DNA from: Candidatus Microgenomates bacterium
GTDB taxonomy: Bacteria > Patescibacteriota > Microgenomatia > UBA1406 > GWC2-37-13
Assembly (NCBI GenBank): GCA_023245215.1
Contig: JAHFKS010000007.1
Location: 1-39,854 of the forward strand
Reading direction: 5' to 3'
Length of the DNA stretch: 39,854 nt
Both the position numbers and the translations under genes were made by a program. The notes beneath the pieces were generated by a model that made no database searches, was not told where the DNA came from, and saw only the letters and a list, made by a program, of their open reading frames with translations. Of the stretch, positions 1 to 6,814 are shown in pieces; position 1 is the first letter of the stretch, and every line of letters begins with the position of its first letter.

Positions 1-531
1 GGTAAACCGAAGCTTCACCTTTTTGTTGACGCCATGGACAGCCTTGATTTAAAAATCTTGGCGCGTTTTATTTGCAAAAAGCACAAAATACCCGTAATCA
101 TGATTACGGAAAACGGCGATAATAGCATCTTAGACGTGGAGCGTTATGATAAAGACAAAAATTTACTTCCTTTTCAAGGAAGAATCGGAAATGCACGATT
201 ATCGGATTTTAAAAACCTGAATTATAAGGAGTGGTTACGGTTGGCTTCAAAGATAGTGGGGGCCGAATTCCTTTCTCCGGAAATGCAGTCTTCAATACTT
301 AAATTGGGCCGTTCCATAGCTTCGGTACCCCAGCTTTCTACTTCGGTCAGCGTCGGAGGCGCAGGAGCCGCCAAAATAATCAGAAGAATTTTATGCGGCA
401 AACCTATGCCGACAGGACGTTACCTGATAAATTTAGACGAAAAAATAATACCCGGCTACAGGTCCAATAAGCAAAAACTATCCAGATCTAAGCTGACAAA
501 AAAATTTATCCTCTCTTTAACCGGCCGTTGA
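1..531 (+). CDS. ThiF/UBA-fold adenylyltransferase-like protein, C-terminal part (truncated by window edge)
   Basis: The reading frame is open from base 1, so the gene begins before the window; the first in-frame ATG at 34 is internal, because the residues before it (LFVDAMDSLDLK) form a family motif. That stretch, with a following 'K-HKIPVIM' strand and an 'LDVERYD' segment, matches the second half of the ThiF/MoeB/E1-like nucleotide-binding fold, in which the acidic residue and Lys sit near the ATP site. The LDVERYD part is closest, from memory, to ThiF domains found in Rv1355c-like proteins, some fused to nitroreductase-like domains. The last 60 residues (VGGAGAAKIIRRILCGKPMPTGRY) are less familiar. 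The ATP-binding Gly-rich loop would lie outside the window. The substrate is unknown. Family assignment is moderate; a specific role in thiamine, molybdopterin or tRNA modification is not supported. Confidence 0.6.
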   Translation, partial: GKPKLHLFVDAMDSLDLKILARFICKKHKIPVIMITENGDNSILDVERYDKDKNLLPFQGRIGNARLSDFKNLNYKEWLRLASKIVGAEFLSPEMQSSILKLGRSIASVPQLSTSVSVGGAGAAKIIRRILCGKPMPTGRYLINLDEKIIPGYRSNKQKLSRSKLTKKFILSLTGR

Positions 532-541
532 CCGAATCTGT

Positions 542-547
542 TAGAAT
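542..547 (+). promoter_or_regulatory. Extended -10 box before the histidine kinase gene
   Basis: TAGAAT is preceded by TGT, giving an extended -10 (TGnTAGAAT). It ends 11 bases before the ATG at 559. No good -35 is visible at 17 bases. It would start transcription inside the short gap after the ThiF-like gene and give a leader of only about 4-5 bases. Confidence 0.4.
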
Positions 548-558
548 GAAAATAGACT

Positions 559-2718
559 ATGTTTGTAGCCAATATTTCTAATGTAATTGTTGCTCTGACT
601 ATAATTTTAAATACGGCAATTAGCGCCATCGTTTATTTGCGCAACCGCCGGAGCGCAACCAACATCCTATTTTCTCTTCTCGGCGTTACTATTCTTATTT
701 GGCTGGTGACAACAATGATATCTTTTCAACCCCTTGACGAAGCCTCTAGCCTGTTTTGGATTAGATTCAGCACTTTTTTTGCCCCACTGATCTGTTTTTT
801 CTTTCTAACCTTTGCGCACACAGTTCCCAATCCGAAGATCCAGATGAAAACAGCAGGTTTTTTTATTTTATTATTCTCTACTTATTTGATAATGTTGCTT
901 ATCATTTCACCGTTTACTTTTGTTAAAGTAACGATGGTCAACAACTTTCCAAACCCTGCACCGGGAGTAGGCATGATTCCTTTTATGATTTTTGTCGGTG
1001 CAACAATAGGATCATCCATATTTATTTTGGTAAAGAAATTAAGGCGGTCTTCAGGCATTGCCCGTCATCAAATCCGTCTGATTATTTTGGGAATAATTTC
1101 TATGCCTGGCCTCATTCTTTTAACTAATGTCATCCCTATTCTTATTTTCCAGAATAACTCTCTCGTTCCATTTACACCCCTTTTAACATTATCTTTTATT
1201 GCCATTACCGGTTACGCCATCGTTAAACATAGATTTTTTGATATACGCTTTATCATTGCCCGCTCTGTTTCTTATTCTATCTTGATCGCTTTTTTTGGAA
1301 TTTTTTATTCGTTCCTGTTTGGAGTTTTTTCATCGTTTTTTACTATCCAAAATATCCAGGCGAAGACCGTCACCGTATCGGCTGTATTAGCTCTTATAAT
1401 GACTTTTTCTTTTCAAACCGTAAAGAGATTTATAGAAAAATATACCGACAGGTTTCTCTATCAGGACCGCTATGATACGAGCCAGCTTCTATATGACCTA
1501 ACCTTGATAATGGCATCCACCCTTAAGTTTGAAGACCTTAGCCATCAATTTTTAAAAACGCTCATTGCCGAAATGAGGGTGTCAAAAGGAGCTATTATAC
1601 TGGCGAATGACGATAAAATTTATGACGTCATACACGAAGGTTATTCAAAAACTCCAGAATACTCGGAAAAAAAAGTTTTTTCTTTAATAAAACAAAACCG
1701 GATAATTGTTTTCGACGAACTTCCGGAAGATGAAACTAAGCGGATAATGCGTGATATGGGAATTTTTGTCGCCGTAAATATTAATACTGCCGGTGAGCAG
1801 ATAGGGCTTTTAACACTTGGTGAAAAGCTGTCTGGTGACATTTATAGCGTAGACGACATTCGCGTAATTGAAATTATTGAACCTGAAGTCGCAGTCGCAA
1901 TAAAAAACGCGCTTTCTTATGATGAAATAAGCAAGTTTAATCTTACCTTAAAAGAAGAGATTGACCAAGCGACTGCCGATCTGAGAAACGCCAATAAAAA
2001 ACTTAAGGAACTGGACAAGCTAAAGGACGAATTCGTTTCTGTCGCCTCCCACGAACTAAGAACGCCGATGACTGCCATTAAAAATTATCTTTGGCTGGCA
2101 TTAGAAAACGAAAAAGGCGCCAATAAAGAAGTTGCCAAAGATTTGAACATCGCTTATTCTTCGACAGAGCGGTTATTAAAGCTTGTTGAGGACATGTTGA
2201 CTGTTTCGAGAATCGAAGGGAAAAGGCTGGTCTTAAAAACCGAGGCCGTCGTCCTCGACGAAGTTATAAAGCAAGTTTACGATGAATTTACCGTTATTGC
2301 TTCACCCCGGAAAATTACCCTGAATTTTACTAAAGGCAAGAAACAGATCACTGTAAAAGGAGATAAAGAAAAATTAAGGGAAGTTATCCAAAATATCCTC
2401 GGAAACGCAATAAAATTTACTCCCGACCAAGGCTTAATAAATATTAAGCTTGCGGAAAAAGACTCAGTCGCGGTAATAGAAATTTTTAATTCAGGTTCAT
2501 TTATCAGCAAGGAAGATGCCGATAAACTTTTTGAAAAATTCCGGAGGATAGAAACAAGCGGATCCGGACAAAGCCCGGTCAAAGGAACGGGCCTTGGATT
2601 GTATATTTCCCGACAACTGGTAAAATACCATAAAGGGAAAATTGAAGTGAAATCGGAAAAAGGACGCGGCACATCCTTTATCATTTCTTTACCAAAACAA
2701 GATGTCGACAAAAAATAA
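559..2718 (+). CDS. Membrane sensor histidine kinase (7TM-type N-terminus, GAF-like, HisKA, HATPase)
   Basis: A sensor kinase that should autophosphorylate on His and pass the phosphate to a response regulator. Residues 1-295 hold about eight or nine hydrophobic helices ending in 'YAIVKHRFFDIRF', a signature of the 7TM-type N-terminal region of histidine kinases. Residues about 310-460 look like a GAF-type sensor domain, followed by a coiled coil (about 463-492). The H-box SVASHELRTPMTAIKN puts the phospho-acceptor at His498. The N-box is around residues 611-618 (NILGNAIKF) and the G-box (GTGLGLYISRQL) completes the ATPase. The 719-residue length is full. The 3' end overlaps ruvB by 17 bases, so the two are probably cotranscribed. 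No response regulator gene lies nearby, making it an orphan kinase here. The ligand is unknown. Kinase identity is near certain from the motifs. Confidence 0.93.
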   Translation: MFVANISNVIVALTIILNTAISAIVYLRNRRSATNILFSLLGVTILIWLVTTMISFQPLDEASSLFWIRFSTFFAPLICFFFLTFAHTVPNPKIQMKTAGFFILLFSTYLIMLLIISPFTFVKVTMVNNFPNPAPGVGMIPFMIFVGATIGSSIFILVKKLRRSSGIARHQIRLIILGIISMPGLILLTNVIPILIFQNNSLVPFTPLLTLSFIAITGYAIVKHRFFDIRFIIARSVSYSILIAFFGIFYSFLFGVFSSFFTIQNIQAKTVTVSAVLALIMTFSFQTVKRFIEKYTDRFLYQDRYDTSQLLYDLTLIMASTLKFEDLSHQFLKTLIAEMRVSKGAIILANDDKIYDVIHEGYSKTPEYSEKKVFSLIKQNRIIVFDELPEDETKRIMRDMGIFVAVNINTAGEQIGLLTLGEKLSGDIYSVDDIRVIEIIEPEVAVAIKNALSYDEISKFNLTLKEEIDQATADLRNANKKLKELDKLKDEFVSVASHELRTPMTAIKNYLWLALENEKGANKEVAKDLNIAYSSTERLLKLVEDMLTVSRIEGKRLVLKTEAVVLDEVIKQVYDEFTVIASPRKITLNFTKGKKQITVKGDKEKLREVIQNILGNAIKFTPDQGLINIKLAEKDSVAVIEIFNSGSFISKEDADKLFEKFRRIETSGSGQSPVKGTGLGLYISRQLVKYHKGKIEVKSEKGRGTSFIISLPKQDVDKK

Positions 2719-3658
2719 CACTGAAAATCTCCGGCCGAAATACCTAAAAGATTATATTGGGCAGCAGAATGTCGCTAAGACTTTAAAGCTATTTATTGAT
2801 GCGGTTTTAAAAAGAGGCAAACCGTCGGAACACATTCTATTTTACGGTCCTCCAGGAATCGGAAAGACTACTCTCGCTTACATAGTGGCCAATGAGCTCA
2901 AAGGGGAGATCAAGGTTACTTCCGGAGCCACTATCACCAAGACAGGCGATCTGGCAGCGATTTTGACCAATCTGAAGGATAATGATGTCTTATTTATCGA
3001 CGAAATCCACCGCCTTCCAAAGCCGGTTGAAGAAATGCTCTACCCAGTTATGGAAGAGTATTCGCTGGATATAATCATTGGTAAAGGTCCGTCGGCGAGG
3101 ACGGTCAGGCTGCCAATTCCTAAAATTACAATTATTGGTGCAACGACAAAACTGGCTTTGCTTTCGGCCCCTCTGCGGGACCGGTTTGGGTTGCTGCTTA
3201 GGCTGGATTATTATAAAAACAAGGAAATCGAAAGCATTATTTTACGGTCTTCGAGAATCCTCAAACTGCCTCTTACAGAAAAAGCCGCCCAGGAGATTGC
3301 TTCCCGTTCGAGGAAGACTCCGCGCATCGCCAACAGGATATTAAAACGGGCTCGCGACGTCTTTGAAGTCGACAACCACAAGGAAATAAATACAGAGCTC
3401 TTAAAAAATCTCTTTTCTCTTCTGGAAATTGACGAAATCGGCTTAATTGATATTGATAAGGCTTATTTAAAAGTATTAGGAGAAAAGTTTAGCAATCAGC
3501 CGGTTGGAGTCGAAACAATTGCTTCGGCGTTGTCAGAAGACGTTCGTACTGTGGAAGAATTCATAGAACCCTATTTGCTCCAGATAGGTTTCTTAAAAAA
3601 AACCTCAAGAGGTCGTTCTTTGACTGCGAAAGCCTTAACGCATCTTAAATCTAAGTAA
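2702..3658 (+). CDS. ruvB: Holliday junction branch migration helicase RuvB
   Basis: RuvB is the AAA+ motor that, with RuvA, drives branch migration at Holliday junctions. The N-terminus (LRPKYLKDYIGQQNV) is the RuvB signature. Walker A is GPPGIGKT at residues 49-56, Walker B is FIDEIH around residues 98-103, and the arginine-finger segment is APLRDRFG near residue 160. The C-terminal winged-helix (VGVETIASALSEDVRTVEEFIEPYLLQ in pieces) is present. At 318 residues it is slightly shorter than the usual 330-350, mostly through a short N-terminus. It overlaps the kinase gene by 17 bases, and its stop codon abuts the stop codon of the convergent gene at 3659 with no base between. ruvA and ruvC are not in the window. 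Confidence 0.96.
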   Translation: MSTKNNTENLRPKYLKDYIGQQNVAKTLKLFIDAVLKRGKPSEHILFYGPPGIGKTTLAYIVANELKGEIKVTSGATITKTGDLAAILTNLKDNDVLFIDEIHRLPKPVEEMLYPVMEEYSLDIIIGKGPSARTVRLPIPKITIIGATTKLALLSAPLRDRFGLLLRLDYYKNKEIESIILRSSRILKLPLTEKAAQEIASRSRKTPRIANRILKRARDVFEVDNHKEINTELLKNLFSLLEIDEIGLIDIDKAYLKVLGEKFSNQPVGVETIASALSEDVRTVEEFIEPYLLQIGFLKKTSRGRSLTAKALTHLKSK

Positions 3659-4129
3659 TCATTTCTTTTTTTCATTTTCCTGCAACCATTTGTGAAATTC
3701 TTTAGGAGTTTGAAAAGTTCGCGTTTGCTGGTTTAAGATCAAAGTGCCATCATTCCTGGTACGTCGTGTTACAACGGGTATTAGTCCATCTTTAGTTCTT
3801 TTAGTAGTAACTCCTAAAGCAGCGTCTCCGGTAGCTGCTTTCTTTTTTTTGGATTCTTTTTCCGCTTTTCTTTTTTCTTTTATAATTTTAGGGTTTTGGT
3901 CAGGATAGGCAGCATAATAAGTAGCTCTCTCTTGGTTATATTGATTTATTGATTTTCCGATTGAAACTAAACCTAACATTGCAGGAATGCCGCAGGTTAA
4001 CGATATGACAGCGATTTGTACTTCCGGAGGACTAATTAGCAGTGCACCAGTGCCTATAATTGCGGTCCAAATTAAAGCTTTGGCCTGCCATCTCATTCCG
4101 GTGCTTTTTGGAGCTTGTTCTTCAGACAT
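3659..4129 (-). CDS. Hypothetical membrane protein with basic cytoplasmic tail
   Basis: I do not recognise a family. The 156-residue product has two hydrophobic segments at about residues 15-33 and 37-57, followed by a long Lys-rich, probably helical segment (EKRKAEKESKKKKAA) and a C-terminal region with two 'TRRT/TRT' patches and 'KEFHKWLQENEKKK'. The topology suggests a small membrane anchor with a charged tail that could touch nucleic acid or acidic partners; that is inference. It has a good promoter of its own (TTGAAT-17-TATAAT at 4135-4163), with the -10 ending five bases before ATG, so the mRNA is probably leaderless. It lies downstream of the Leu-Thr-Arg tRNAs on the same strand. Its stop abuts the ruvB stop. 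Confidence 0.7.
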   Translation of the reverse strand: MSEEQAPKSTGMRWQAKALIWTAIIGTGALLISPPEVQIAVISLTCGIPAMLGLVSIGKSINQYNQERATYYAAYPDQNPKIIKEKRKAEKESKKKKAATGDAALGVTTKRTKDGLIPVVTRRTRNDGTLILNQQTRTFQTPKEFHKWLQENEKKK

Positions 4130-4134
4130 TCCCT

Positions 4135-4163
4135 ATTATACTATAAGTCTTATGAAGATTCAA
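4135..4163 (-). promoter_or_regulatory. Sigma70-type promoter of the hypothetical gene at 3659-4129
   Basis: On the minus strand, TTGAAT (4158-4163) and TATAAT (4135-4140) are separated by exactly 17 bases. The -10 ends five bases before the ATG at 4129, so the expected transcription start falls on or next to the A of the start codon. No Shine-Dalgarno sequence can fit. Confidence 0.7.
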
Positions 4164-4169
4164 TTGTGG

Positions 4170-4241
4170 TGAGGCTAGACAGAATCGAACTGTCATCTAA
4201 TCCTTAGAAGGGATTTATTCTATCCGTTGAACTATAGCCTC
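4170..4241 (-). tRNA. tRNA-Arg (anticodon TCT)
   Basis: The 72-base minus-strand cloverleaf has a 7-bp acceptor stem (GAGGCTA/TAGCCTC), D-arm GTTC...GAAT, anticodon stem AATCC/GGATT with loop CTTCTAA (anticodon TCT), and T-arm GACAG/CTGTC with loop TTCGATT. The discriminator is A and CCA is encoded at 4167-4169. Its first base directly follows the encoded CCA of tRNA-Thr, so the trio is processed from one transcript. Confidence 0.96.
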
Positions 4242-4244
4242 TGG

Positions 4245-4316
4245 AGCCGCCTGTCAGATTCGAACTGACGACTTGCTGTTTACAAAACAGCTACTCTACC
4301 GCTGAGTTAAGGCGGC
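4245..4316 (-). tRNA. tRNA-Thr (anticodon TGT)
   Basis: The 72-base minus-strand cloverleaf has acceptor stem GCCGCCT/AGGCGGC, anticodon stem GCTGT/ACAGC with loop TTTGTAA (anticodon TGT), and T-loop TTCGAAT. The discriminator is T and CCA is encoded at 4242-4244, immediately followed by tRNA-Arg. It is the middle gene of the Leu-Thr-Arg set. Confidence 0.96.
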
Positions 4317-4323
4317 TATTTGG

Positions 4324-4407
4324 TGCCGCGGGAGCGACTCGAACGCTCACGAACTATTCGTTCACAGGATTTTAAGTCCTGCGTGTATGCCATTCCACCA
4401 CCGCGGC
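4324..4407 (-). tRNA. tRNA-Leu (anticodon TAA)
   Basis: This 84-base minus-strand class II tRNA has acceptor stem GCCGCGG/CCGCGGC, anticodon stem CAGGA/TCCTG with loop CTTAAAA (anticodon TAA), and a long variable arm (GAACGAATAGTTCG region). The discriminator is A and CCA is encoded at 4321-4323. It is the first gene of the trio. Confidence 0.96.
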
Positions 4408-4419
4408 TTATTCATTAAT

Positions 4420-4428
4420 ATTATACCA
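4420..4428 (-). promoter_or_regulatory. Extended -10 promoter of the Leu-Thr-Arg tRNA operon
   Basis: TGGTATAAT on the minus strand (TATAAT at 4420-4425, TGG at 4426-4428) ends 12 bases before tRNA-Leu. This gives a 5' leader of about five to six bases for RNase P to remove. The -35 is poor, consistent with an extended -10 promoter. Confidence 0.6.
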
Positions 4429-4448
4429 GCAGGCTTATGAAAGTTATA

Positions 4449-4670
4449 TTAGTGTCTATTTCCACCGCTCATACCGATAGATCCTGAGCCGGCACCTCCA
4501 CCTCCAGGTGCAGGGCCGCTTGGTAAAACCATAGTTGGTTTTATTTTTGTTTTATTCTTATCTAATGTCTCTTTAGCCCTATTTACAAAGCCTAAAATAG
4601 CTTGACAAGTGCTAAACTTTGGTTTATTAACAGCTTCTTCTAAAGCTTTTAGTACATCTTCTTGTGCCAT
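4449..4670 (-). CDS. Small hypothetical protein with Gly-rich tail
   Basis: I do not recognise a family. The 73-residue product has a soluble helical N-terminal half (residues 1-45, AQEDVLKALEEAVNK and one Cys at 23) and a low-complexity Gly/Ser/Pro tail (PSGPAPGGGGAGSGSIGMSGG). No membrane segment or signal peptide is seen. A TATAAT (4678-4683) ends seven bases before ATG, predicting a leaderless mRNA, and there is no Shine-Dalgarno site. It sits between the tRNA trio and another small unknown gene. The consistent start signal argues that it is a real gene despite its size. Confidence 0.55.
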   Translation of the reverse strand: MAQEDVLKALEEAVNKPKFSTCQAILGFVNRAKETLDKNKTKIKPTMVLPSGPAPGGGGAGSGSIGMSGGNRH

Positions 4671-4677
4671 AATTTAG

Positions 4678-4683
4678 ATTATA
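4678..4683 (-). promoter_or_regulatory. -10 box of the small Gly-rich gene
   Basis: TATAAT on the minus strand ends seven bases before the ATG at 4670. No clear -35 hexamer at 16-18 bases. A leaderless start is predicted. Confidence 0.5.
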
Positions 4684-4730
4684 TTAACAGTAAAGTTGTA
4701 GTAATTCAATTCTTACGATTGAGGTAATAG

Positions 4731-5075
4731 TTAAATATTGTTGGGGTTGCGGTTTTGGATAGCGATGACTATAGGGGGTATGATGGCAGCTATTGCAGTA
4801 ACTATTGCCGCTTCAGTTGAATGACTGGCAAACGCTTGACTTGCGAGTCCAAAAGCGGTTTTAAAATCGTTTGCAAATAATATATTTGGATTATGTCTTA
4901 TAAGATCGCCTGTAAGGCCAATTAATCCTGTAGCAATGGTAACGGCTACAGCGGCAACATTACCCCATCTTCGATTGCTTCGTTCATAAGCACTTTCGGG
5001 ACGTACGGGTGGAGCATAATCAAGAGGTGTATTTAAGCCACTAAATCGTGATTTAGGTGGTGTTTTATCGGGCAT
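4731..5075 (-). CDS. Hypothetical two-helix membrane protein
   Basis: I do not recognise a family. The 114-residue product begins with a Pro- and Arg-rich soluble segment (1-36), then a hydrophobic helix (about 38-58), a loop of about 30 residues and a second hydrophobic helix (about 89-107, AIVTAIAAIIPPIVIAI), ending NRNPNNI. It has one of the best promoters in the window (TTGACT-17-TAAAAT at 5085-5113, also an extended -10). The -10 ends nine bases before ATG, leaving a leader of only two or three bases. It belongs to a run of four short unknown genes between ruvB and obgE, three of them predicted membrane proteins. Confidence 0.6.
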   Translation of the reverse strand: MPDKTPPKSRFSGLNTPLDYAPPVRPESAYERSNRRWGNVAAVAVTIATGLIGLTGDLIRHNPNILFANDFKTAFGLASQAFASHSTEAAIVTAIAAIIPPIVIAIQNRNPNNI

Positions 5076-5084
5076 AGTAGTGTT

Positions 5085-5113
5085 ATTTTACCAGACAATA
5101 GTCCTATAGTCAA
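5085..5113 (-). promoter_or_regulatory. Strong promoter of the two-helix membrane protein gene
   Basis: On the minus strand TTGACT (5108-5113) and TAAAAT (5085-5090) are 17 bases apart, with TGG before the -10. The start codon at 5075 is nine bases beyond the -10, so the leader is about two or three bases. Confidence 0.7.
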
Positions 5114-5115
5114 AC

Positions 5116-5334
5116 TTATCGGGTGTTTTTAATTATTTCGTAAATGGCAAATCCAGTGCCAAGGCAAGTTATTATTGCGCCTCCAATAATTCCCAGAAGA
5201 TACCGTCTCCGGCGGTCGAATCCTTCATTTATCGATCTTCTCATTTCATCAGAAGTTAGTTTTTTATCTATTATCCCGCCAACCGGCGCCTTGAGCACTT
5301 CCCACTTAATTCTCGGTTTATTATTATTTTCCAA
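5116..5334 (-). CDS. Small hypothetical single-span membrane protein
   Basis: I do not recognise a family. The 72-residue product has a charged N-terminal half (1-46, ending DRRRRY) and one membrane helix (about 47-66, LLGIIGGAIITCLGTGFAIYEI), then a short basic end. Under the positive-inside rule the Arg-rich side would be cytoplasmic. The start overlaps the 3' end of obgE by 11 bases and no promoter is visible between them, so it is probably translated from the obgE transcript by coupling. Confidence 0.55.
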   Translation of the reverse strand: MENNNKPRIKWEVLKAPVGGIIDKKLTSDEMRRSINEGFDRRRRYLLGIIGGAIITCLGTGFAIYEIIKNTR

Positions 5335-6265
5335 GGCTTTTTTTGAGAATTATAAGGGAATTTTTGTCGTAAATAGAAACAGGTATAACGTCTGCATTCA
5401 ATTTTTTTAATATATTTATTTTTTTATTGCTTTCTGCGGAGCTGATAAGGTCGGTTTTAGTCAAAAGAATAATCGACTGCTTATCTAAAAGACTTTTACT
5501 ATAATTTGAAAGTTCGCTTATTACCGTTTTATAGTCTTTTTCAATCGTTTCACTTTCCGAAGATATGCAATGCAATAATAGCCTCACTTTTTCTATATGT
5601 TTGAGAAACTTTATGCCTAAACCTCGTCCCGTAGCGGCTCCTTCAATCAAACCAGGAACGTCGGCTATTATTTTGTCGTTGAAGACTCCAAGGTTGGGTT
5701 CGAGCGTAGTAAAAGGGTAATCGGCCGTCTTAACGTTAGCAGCCGTAAGAACATTCAAAAGGCTGCTTTTTCCGGCGTTGGGAAGTCCTATTAGTCCATA
5801 ATCGGCAATAAGTCTCAATACTAATCTAAAGTTTCGTTCTGTACCATTTTCACCCGGTTCTGCGTTTTTTGGCGTCCGGTTAGTTGGTGATTTAAAAGCG
5901 GCGTTCCCCAAACCGCCTTTCCCGCCATAGCAAAGAAAAGCTTTCTGGTTATTTTTGATTAAAGTAGTTTCCTGAAAAGTTTTTAAGTCGATAATAGTTG
6001 TTCCGATGGGCATTTTTAAAACGAGGTCTTTCCCGTTTGATCCGAGTCTTTTATTAGAACCTCCTGCCTGACCGTTTTCGCCGACATACTCGGCTATTTC
6101 GGTAAAGGGCTTTAAGTCAAAAATGTTGGTATTGGATTCAGCATAGACGTCTCCTCCCCTTCCACCGTTTCCCCCGGAAACTCCCTTCCTGTTGGCAAAA
6201 AAAGCCACCCGGCCGTTGCCTCCCCTTCCACCTCGAACTTTAATTACCGCTTCGTCAATAAACAT
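5324..6265 (-). CDS. obgE: GTPase Obg (ObgE/CgtA), minimal form
   Basis: Obg is a ribosome-associated GTPase needed for 50S maturation. Residues 1-155 form the Gly-rich Obg fold (FIDEAVIKVRGGRGGNG). The G domain follows: G1 GLPNAGKS at 160-167, switch I TTLEP at 186-190, G3 DVPG at 202-205, G4 TKTD at 269-272, and G5-like SIYD near 297. At 313 residues it ends right after the G domain and lacks the C-terminal OCT domain of some homologues, as many Obg proteins do. TATAAT at 6279-6284 ends 13 bases before ATG. It overlaps the small membrane gene downstream. Confidence 0.96.
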   Translation of the reverse strand: MFIDEAVIKVRGGRGGNGRVAFFANRKGVSGGNGGRGGDVYAESNTNIFDLKPFTEIAEYVGENGQAGGSNKRLGSNGKDLVLKMPIGTTIIDLKTFQETTLIKNNQKAFLCYGGKGGLGNAAFKSPTNRTPKNAEPGENGTERNFRLVLRLIADYGLIGLPNAGKSSLLNVLTAANVKTADYPFTTLEPNLGVFNDKIIADVPGLIEGAATGRGLGIKFLKHIEKVRLLLHCISSESETIEKDYKTVISELSNYSKSLLDKQSIILLTKTDLISSAESNKKINILKKLNADVIPVSIYDKNSLIILKKSLGK

Positions 6266-6278
6266 AAATTTATGTCCA

Positions 6279-6284
6279 ATTATA
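6279..6284 (-). promoter_or_regulatory. -10 box of obgE
   Basis: TATAAT on the minus strand ends 13 bases before the obgE ATG. The transcript leader would be about six bases and contains no Shine-Dalgarno sequence. The -35 region is weak. Confidence 0.45.
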
Positions 6285-6295
6285 CTCTCTAATTG

Positions 6296-6643
6296 TTATC
6301 TTTTAGAGCGAGCGGGAAGATAAGAAGCTTTGATAGAATTTTCCCTTTTATCCGGATTAGTCATGGTAACCTCATCCTCGTTTTCTATTCGTTTATCATC
6401 TCCTTTTCTTATTCTGTAATCAAATAATGACTCATTTTCTGACATAGGCATACCTCTTCTATGATACCAAAGACCAGCCGCGACTATGAAATGTAAACCT
6501 CTATTACTATTTGTGTTATCACTTCCGATTATTACCATTTTATCAAGGCTATCTTCTCCCAAAAAAAATGGCCTAACTGCACCATCTTTAATTACCAAAT
6601 CAATTGCCTTATTATTTATAGTACCTTTTACTTGCACTGGCAT
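6296..6643 (-). CDS. Hypothetical soluble protein
   Basis: I do not recognise a family. The start is placed at the ATG at 6643 (MPVQVKGT, 115 residues) and not at the upstream codon at 6667, because an extended -10 (TGCTATAAT, 6650-6658) covers the upstream extension and ends six bases before this ATG. The N-terminal 70 residues read like a beta-rich fold (VKGTINNKAIDLVIKDGAVR, LDKMVIIGSDN, RGLHFIVAAGLWYHRRG); the last 40 are charged and probably disordered (DYRIRKGDDKRIENEDE). There is no signal peptide or membrane helix. tRNA-Glu lies just upstream on the same strand and obgE 30 bases downstream. Confidence 0.6.
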   Translation of the reverse strand: MPVQVKGTINNKAIDLVIKDGAVRPFFLGEDSLDKMVIIGSDNTNSNRGLHFIVAAGLWYHRRGMPMSENESLFDYRIRKGDDKRIENEDEVTMTNPDKRENSIKASYLPARSKR

Positions 6644-6649
6644 GGAGAA

Positions 6650-6677
6650 ATTATAGCATACGTACAAGCTAAATCAA
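6650..6677 (-). promoter_or_regulatory. Promoter with extended -10 for the gene at 6296-6643
   Basis: TTGATT (6672-6677), a 16-base spacer and TATAAT (6650-6655), with TGC before the -10. The -10 ends six bases before ATG, which is the classic leaderless geometry. Confidence 0.65.
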
Positions 6678-6681
6678 AATG

Positions 6682-6755
6682 TGATCCCGAGGGGATTCGA
6701 ACCCCTGATTCTCTGGCTGAAAACCAGATGTCCTAGGCCGCTAGACGACGGGACC
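6682..6755 (-). tRNA. tRNA-Glu (anticodon TTC)
   Basis: The 74-base minus-strand cloverleaf has acceptor stem GGTCCCG/CGGGATC with one G-T pair, anticodon stem TCTGG/CCAGA with loop TTTTCAG (anticodon TTC), and T-arm AGGGG/CCCCT with loop TTCGAAT. The discriminator is A and CCA is not encoded (next bases CAT). Confidence 0.96.
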
Positions 6756-6787
6756 AAGGCTTTATTTTACCATAACAATAAAGCCTT
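6756..6787 (-). promoter_or_regulatory. 10-bp hairpin overlapping the tRNA-Glu promoter
   Basis: AAGGCTTTAT (6756-6765) and ATAAAGCCTT (6778-6787) are perfectly complementary with a 12-base loop. The minus-strand loop side carries TGGTAAAAT (TAAAAT at 6764-6769), an extended -10 placed eight bases before tRNA-Glu. The hairpin has no T-run on the minus strand, so it is not a standard terminator for the channel-like gene upstream; it could still end or pause transcription, or mark a processing site. Confidence 0.5.
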
Positions 6788-6814
6788 TGAATTGAAAATA
6801 ACCAGCCGACATTA

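Noticed and set aside
5144-5410. Plus-strand 88-codon frame across the end of obgE
   Set aside because: It is antisense to obgE and the small membrane gene and has no promoter or ribosome binding site.
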